Assembly (NCBI GenBank): GCA_964569015.1
Contig: CAZMSN010000001.1
Location: forward strand, 1 to 64,000
DNA: 64,000 nt
From: CAYQEC01 sp964569015
Lineage (GTDB): Bacteria > Actinomycetota > Acidimicrobiia > Spongiisociales > UBA5794
Direction of reading: 5' to 3'
The notes beneath the pieces were generated by a model. That model worked only from the letters and a program-made list of their open reading frames with translations. It had not been told where the DNA came from and made no database searches. Positions 59,671-64,000 of the stretch are shown here, in pieces. The position numbers were made by a program, and so were the translations under genes. Positions within the stretch are counted from its first letter, which is position 1. Each line of letters opens with the position of its first letter.

Positions 59671-60756
59671 TCAGTCGAGCAGGGTGCGGGCCGCCCAGCC
59701 GACGGGATCGGTGAGCTCCTCCAGTGTCGGCAGGCGGGCGGGCTCCTCCCAGAGGCGCCCCAGGGCGTCGTCGCTCCAGCGGTGCTCGATGTCGACGCAG
59801 AACGAGGCGGCGTCCCGAGCCCGGTGGCGTTGCAGCTCGAGTCCGACGAGCTGCCGGAGGAATCGTTCGGCGTCGTTCGGTTCTACCCGGCGCCGGGCGT
59901 TGGCTTCCTCGATGAGGTCGAGCTGGGGGAGCAGATCGGCGGCGGCCCGCCGCACGGTGTAGTCGGCGTAGCCGTCGATGAGGGCGATGAGCGCCTGGAT
60001 GGGAGCGAGACGCACCGGATCGTGGCTGCTGCCGAGCAGGCCGGCCAAGCCGCCGGCGTCGCCGACCATACCCTCGAGCTCACTCGGGTCCTGGGAACCG
60101 GTGAGCATCTCGGTGAGGCGCGACGGATCGAACTGGACGGATTCGAAGAAGTGGCGGACGATCTCGACCAAGTGACCCCGCAGCCAGGGCACGGCCATGA
60201 TGGCGTGGTGAGTCACCTCTTGGCAGGCGGCCCAGAGGCGGATCTGGCGGGCGTCGACCTGGTGGTCCTGAGCGAATGCCTCCACGTTGGGGACGACGAG
60301 GAGCATCTCGTCGTGGTCGAGAGCGGGAAGACCGGTGTCGAACTGCCCGAGGGCGCGGTGGCTCATGAATCCAACGGTGGTCCCCGCCTGGATGCCGAGG
60401 ATGGCGGGTCCCATCGGCTGGAGCACGGCTTCGGTGGTCTGTGCTTCGCCTCCCAGGCCGGTGATCTTCCCCACCAGGGGCTCGACGAGGTATCGGAAGC
60501 TCTGCTGGTTCTCCTCCGCCCACATGGCACGATCGACCGGATGCAGCGGGCGGGAGGTGCTCACCTCGAGGTCGGTGGCCTCGGCGAGCCGGAGCTGTGC
60601 CGCCAGGGTCAGCTCCTGGTACTCCTCGGCGATGACGGGCTCGATCGGCTCACTCGCTCCCGTGAGGGAGCGCATCACTTCGGCGGCCAGCTTCCAGTTC
60701 ACCGGGCCGGGTGACTGGAAGAGCTCGAAGAGCCGGTCGAACAGATTGTCGCTCAC
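59671..60756 (-). CDS. Zinc-dependent metalloprotease-like protein (DUF2342 / F420-associated family)
   Basis: The 361 residues match the actinobacterial DUF2342 zincin family: VNWKLAAEVMRS at the start, FMSHRALGQFDTGLPA in the middle, CQEVTHHAIMAVPWLRGHL near residue 185 and LIDGYADYTVRRAA later. In the family the zinc motif is HExxH; here the first His is Gln (QEVTH), so zinc binding may be altered unless the neighbouring His takes over. The function in vivo is unknown. It is convergent with the RseB-like gene. Confidence 0.82.
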   Translation of the reverse strand: MSDNLFDRLFELFQSPGPVNWKLAAEVMRSLTGASEPIEPVIAEEYQELTLAAQLRLAEATDLEVSTSRPLHPVDRAMWAEENQQSFRYLVEPLVGKITGLGGEAQTTEAVLQPMGPAILGIQAGTTVGFMSHRALGQFDTGLPALDHDEMLLVVPNVEAFAQDHQVDARQIRLWAACQEVTHHAIMAVPWLRGHLVEIVRHFFESVQFDPSRLTEMLTGSQDPSELEGMVGDAGGLAGLLGSSHDPVRLAPIQALIALIDGYADYTVRRAAADLLPQLDLIEEANARRRVEPNDAERFLRQLVGLELQRHRARDAASFCVDIEHRWSDDALGRLWEEPARLPTLEELTDPVGWAARTLLD

Positions 60757-60861
60757 TCTCCTGCCTCCCGGGCCTCGAGGTCGACGATACCGCGGCGCTT
60801 CGCTGAACTCGAGACCGGCTGTGCCCGGTTGTGCGCGCTCACGCCCGCCGACCCGCGCCGG

Positions 60862-62415
60862 TCACTGGTCGGGGGGACGCTCGCCGAGCGTCACGTCGAA
60901 CGTGAGGTGTTCGTCGCCGCGTTTCACCTCGATGGAGACCACATCGCCCACCTCGAGCCGGCGCAGTCCGCTGATTAGCTGTTCACGGTCTGCGACATTC
61001 GTGCCGTTGTAGTCGACGATGATGTCGCCGATTTCGAGGCCGGCGGCCTCGGCGGCGGACGGGGTGCCCGCGAACCCGATGATGATGGCCCCGGACGGGA
61101 CCTGGGCCCCGTCGGCGGCTTCCGCGTAGGAGTTCTGGAGGCTCACGCCGAGGAAGGCGTGACGGACCGAGCCGGTCTCGATGATCTCGTCGGTGATGCG
61201 GGTCACCAGCTCGATCGGGATCGCGAAGCCGATTCCCTCGGCGCCGGCGCTGCTGACGCCGATGGCCGTGGTGATGCCGATGAGGCGCCCGGTGCCGTCG
61301 ACGAGTGCTCCACCGCTCGATCCCTGCTGGATCGGTGCGTCGGTCTGCAGCATGCCGAACAGGGTGTCGTTCGGGTCGTAGCCGCTCCCCGTGATCACCT
61401 CACGGTCGAAAGCGGAGAGCACTCCCACCGTCAGCGAGGCTCCTCCTCGGAGCCCGAGAGGGTTGCCGATTGCGATCGCCACGTTGCCGATCTCCATCGT
61501 GTCGGTCGCTCCGATCTCGATCGGGCTGAGCCCGTTTGCTGCGATGGTCAGCACGGCCAGGTCGGTGCGGGCGTCGCTTCCCACGATGTCGGCGGAGTAG
61601 ATGCGCCCGTCCTGGAACACCACTCTGGCGAGGTCGCTGTCCTCGACGACATGGTGGTTGGTGACGATGTAGCCGTCGGCGGAGAGGACGACGCCCGAGC
61701 CCGATCCGTACAGCTCGAAGCCGGCGGAGGCTTCGTAGCCGATCTCGACGGTGACAATCGAGGGGACGACCTTGCGTCCCACCGCGGCGGCGTCGGTTCC
61801 CCCGTCGGTCCGGGAGGTGGCGTCCTGGATTGTGATGGTGGTCGTCGTCACGGGGATGGTCGTCGTCACGGGCGTGGTCGATGGGGCCGCCTCGTCGTCG
61901 AAGGCACCTGCTACGAACAGGTAGCCGACGGCGGCCGCAGCGCCGAAGAGCCCGGAGAGGAGAGCCAGCACGACGATGGGCCAGCGCCGGAGCCGTGGCT
62001 GCCGCGGGGGGCGATCAGTCGGTGTTGCCGCGGGCGGCGGTGAGGCGGGAGTGGTCTCGATTGAATCGGTCATCTCGTCGGATCGCGCCGAGGTGGGCTC
62101 GGTGATTGGAGCCGCACCGACGGCGGCCGAATCCGGATCGGGCTCCTGGGGCGCGGCGAGGGTCGGGGTGGCAGGGGCCGGCGGTGCCTGCTCGGCGGTG
62201 GGCGATGGCGTGTCGGTTGCGGAGGAATCTGGTGCCGGGCTGGCGTCGGCTGGAGGCTGCGGCGAGGAGGACTCCGGCGTGAGCAAGTCGTGGATCTCAC
62301 GAAGGGATTGCTCCAGCGTCTTCGGATGCTCAGCGCCGTCGCCGATGTCCGGGGTGTGCTCGCCGGGATCGGAGCCGGAGGCCCCGGGATCAGATTCCGA
62401 GTCAGTGTGGTCCAT
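60862..62415 (-). CDS. htrA: HtrA/DegP-type serine protease with PDZ domain
   Basis: HtrA degrades misfolded envelope proteins. The 517-residue product has a long acidic Pro-rich cytoplasmic part (1-140), one membrane helix (WPIVVLALLSGLFGAAAAVGYL), a trypsin-like domain with His (VTNHHVVED), Asp (ARTDLAVLT) and Ser (IQQGSSGGALVD), and a C-terminal PDZ domain. The ATG at 62415 is preferred over one eight codons upstream because TACAAT precedes it. Its place near the sigma/anti-sigma set fits an envelope-stress role. Confidence 0.93.
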   Translation of the reverse strand: MDHTDSESDPGASGSDPGEHTPDIGDGAEHPKTLEQSLREIHDLLTPESSSPQPPADASPAPDSSATDTPSPTAEQAPPAPATPTLAAPQEPDPDSAAVGAAPITEPTSARSDEMTDSIETTPASPPPAATPTDRPPRQPRLRRWPIVVLALLSGLFGAAAAVGYLFVAGAFDDEAAPSTTPVTTTIPVTTTTITIQDATSRTDGGTDAAAVGRKVVPSIVTVEIGYEASAGFELYGSGSGVVLSADGYIVTNHHVVEDSDLARVVFQDGRIYSADIVGSDARTDLAVLTIAANGLSPIEIGATDTMEIGNVAIAIGNPLGLRGGASLTVGVLSAFDREVITGSGYDPNDTLFGMLQTDAPIQQGSSGGALVDGTGRLIGITTAIGVSSAGAEGIGFAIPIELVTRITDEIIETGSVRHAFLGVSLQNSYAEAADGAQVPSGAIIIGFAGTPSAAEAAGLEIGDIIVDYNGTNVADREQLISGLRRLEVGDVVSIEVKRGDEHLTFDVTLGERPPDQ

Positions 62416-62422
62416 AGGGGCA

Positions 62423-62428
62423 ATTGTA
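62423..62428 (-). promoter_or_regulatory. -10 box (TACAAT) of htrA
   Basis: On the minus strand TACAAT (5 of 6) ends seven bases before the ATG at 62415 and there is no ribosome-binding site, so a leaderless mRNA is likely. No clear -35 is seen. Confidence 0.5.
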
Positions 62429-62578
62429 TGGCCTCGCACCTGCTAGCCGGACGCACCGGTCTTGCAGAGTCGACCGGGTAGGGGATATCGAGTGGCCCGT
62501 CGAGTATGTTGCCGAAGGAGAAGGTGGGTTCCCGCTTTGTGCGGGATTCGACCGGGGGTGCCCAGGCGGGAGGCCGCG

Positions 62579-63388
62579 GTGTCCGAGATCGAGTGTCAGA
62601 GCTGTCACCGGCGATTCGATGGGCTGCTCATGGTCTGTCCCCACTGCGGGGTGGAGCGCGACGGTCGATCGGAGACGGCCAGGCGACTCTCGCGTCTCCT
62701 CGGATCAGCCGATATCGAGAAGTACCGCGACCCCACCGGCGTCGCGCTGTTCCTTCGACTCCTGGTTGGAACCTACCTCGCGCTCCACCTGGCCGCGGCG
62801 GTGGTCGACTATTCGTACTTCTCGATGATCGGCGAGCTCATCTCGGAGACGTTCACCGGCACCCTGACAGAGGTGGAGGGCATCGAGTCCAGGGTGGATC
62901 TCTTTTGGTTCTATGGCCTCGTGGTGCTGGGGATCAGCGGCATCGTCTGGCTTGTCTGGCTCTACCGCCTCTACGCCAACGTCGAGCACCTCGGGAGGAA
63001 ACGGCGCTACGGCCTGGGGTGGGCGATCGGAGGGTGGTTCGTGCCGATCCTGAGCGTGGTCCGGCCCTTCTCCGTCACCCGTGACGTGTGGGTGAAGAGC
63101 TCCCCAGCGGTGACGGAGCCGGAGCCGAGTCCCGATGAGGCGCCGTCGGTCTATCTGGTGTGGTGGCTGACGTGGGTCGTCGCCGAGGGGTTCATCTTCG
63201 CTGCCACCGCCCAGGTCGACGACTCGACCCTCGAGGGAATGAGGACGGTCGTGGGTTGGTGGGTGGCGGGCGATCTGGTCAACGTCGTGGTCTCGGTCTT
63301 GGCGCTCGTCGTGGTGCAGTCACTGACCCAGCGGCAGGTCGCGCTCTACGAGAACCTGATCGAGGCGAGACGGCTCTACCGGGAGTGA
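62579..63388 (+). CDS. DUF4328 membrane protein with N-terminal zinc ribbon
   Basis: The 269 residues start with a zinc ribbon, CQSCHRRFDGLLMVCPHC (residues 6-23), and then four to five membrane helices. GLGWAIGGWFVPILSVVRPF near residue 142 is the DUF4328 signature. The function is unknown. GGGAGG lies five bases before the GTG at 62579. Confidence 0.82.
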   Translation: MSEIECQSCHRRFDGLLMVCPHCGVERDGRSETARRLSRLLGSADIEKYRDPTGVALFLRLLVGTYLALHLAAAVVDYSYFSMIGELISETFTGTLTEVEGIESRVDLFWFYGLVVLGISGIVWLVWLYRLYANVEHLGRKRRYGLGWAIGGWFVPILSVVRPFSVTRDVWVKSSPAVTEPEPSPDEAPSVYLVWWLTWVVAEGFIFAATAQVDDSTLEGMRTVVGWWVAGDLVNVVVSVLALVVVQSLTQRQVALYENLIEARRLYRE

Positions 63389-63420
63389 GCCGGGCGGTGG
63401 GGGGCACCGCCGCGGATGCG

Positions 63421-64000
63421 CTACTCGGGAGGACCGCCGATCACCATGAGCGCCGCCTTCCGCACGATCGGGTTGCGGTCTTCCGTGGCGGCACGGATCG
63501 CCGCCTCTACCTCGTCGCCGTCGAAGACCGACAGGGCCGACACACAGCGCCGCCGGACCTCGGGTGGCGCCCCGCCGGCGAGCGCCAGAAGCGTCGGGAC
63601 CGCAGACTCGTCTCCGATGGCGCCCAGCGACGTCACCGCCGACTCGCGTACGAGCACGTTGTCGTCACCGGCGGCGAGTTCGATCAGCCGCGGCAGTGAC
63701 GCCGAATCGGCCGTTTCCCCGAGGGCGGCTGTCGCAGCCTCCCGCACCGTTGCCTCGTCGTCCTCGGTCGCCGTGAGCAGGGCGGTGAGCACCTCGCCCC
63801 CGCCGAGTCCTCTGAGGGCCTCGGCGCACTCCCGCCGTACCTCTGGGGCAGGGTCGCTACCGAGCAGGGACACCAAGCGATCCCGAGTGGCGTCATCGGT
63901 CCGGGCGGCGCACGCCGACACGGCCAGCCGCCGCAGCGCCGGATCGGGATCGTCGAGGTAGGGCCGCGGGTCGGTGGTCAGCGAAGCCAGCGTGGTGCGC
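63421..64000 (-). CDS. HEAT-repeat protein (partial, N-terminus outside the window)
   Basis: The minus-strand frame runs open from the window edge to the stop at 63421. It consists of HEAT/PBS-lyase-type repeats of about 31 residues (DPAPEVRRECAEALRGLGG; DDEATVREAATAALGETAD; DDNVLVRESAVTSLGAIGD; APPEVRRRCVSALSVFDGD; DRNPIVRKAALMVIGG). An in-frame GTG at 63921 is internal because the repeat pattern continues beyond it (LDDPDPALRRLAVSACAA). Such repeats bind proteins; the partner is unknown. Confidence 0.82.
   Translation of the reverse strand, partial: RTTLASLTTDPRPYLDDPDPALRRLAVSACAARTDDATRDRLVSLLGSDPAPEVRRECAEALRGLGGGEVLTALLTATEDDEATVREAATAALGETADSASLPRLIELAAGDDNVLVRESAVTSLGAIGDESAVPTLLALAGGAPPEVRRRCVSALSVFDGDEVEAAIRAATEDRNPIVRKAALMVIGGPPE

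Overview
The window is a high-GC, gene-dense bacterial chromosome segment that reads as an actinobacterium (Actinomycetota). The evidence is a WhiB protein with the four-cysteine cluster and GIWGG turn, a GuaB3-type IMP dehydrogenase paralogue, a DUF2342-type (F420-associated) zincin, frequent GTG/TTG starts, many ATGA/TGATG gene overlaps, and several genes whose -10 box lies only 7-9 bases before the start codon (apparent leaderless transcripts). A deep-branching class such as Acidimicrobiia is a guess, not something the sequence proves. A run of 100 N at 36339-36438 inside a tandem repeat shows that this is a draft or metagenome assembly.

Layout. 1-8721: the distal spc operon and the alpha operon (rplE end, rpsN, rpsH, rplF, rplR, rpsE, rpmD, rplO, secY, adk, map, then infA, rpmJ, rpsM, rpsK, rpsD, rpoA, rplQ), with an internal promoter and hairpin before infA. 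8782-15702: a NUDIX gene, a Yip1-like membrane protein, truA, rplM-rpsI, glmM, a glmS ribozyme, glmS and acpS. Two arrays of a 36-base repeat flank rplM-rpsI-glmM-glmS-acpS. 15981-23182: nnrDE, alr, a 41-codon ORF, a uracil-DNA glycosylase and the t6A cluster tsaE-tsaB-rimI-tsaD, then a site-2 protease. 23245-25320: CIRCE, groES-groEL and a terminator. 25383-29737: mixed small genes (GerMN protein, acetyltransferase, CoA pyrophosphatase, aromatic amino acid decarboxylase). 29795-32778: divergent cimA and trpS, each preceded by a short leader peptide rich in the relevant amino acid and an intrinsic terminator. 32899-41579: guaB3-guaA, a CheA-like hybrid kinase with a repeat linker, a receiver-GAF protein, and pcrA. 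41914-51663: sucCD, purN-purH-folD, icd and mdh. 51701-55619 (minus): an SCP2 protein and sdhCAB. 55914-62415: whiB, tatA, an ECF sigma factor with its anti-sigma factor and RseB-like protein, a DUF2342 zincin and HtrA. 62579-64000: a DUF4328 protein and a partial HEAT-repeat protein.

How it fits together. Most of the window is core metabolism and translation. Four TCA enzymes (succinyl-CoA synthetase, isocitrate, malate and succinate dehydrogenases) lie within 14 kb, next to the last steps of purine synthesis. TatA, sigma, anti-sigma, RseB-like and HtrA resemble the mycobacterial sigE-rseA-htrA-tatB envelope-stress locus, rearranged.

The most interesting content is regulatory RNA: a complete glmS ribozyme in an actinobacterial setting, a Trp-codon leader with terminator and antiterminator before trpS, and an Ile-codon leader with terminator before cimA. 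The two leaders are back to back in one 413-base gap and both look leaderless.
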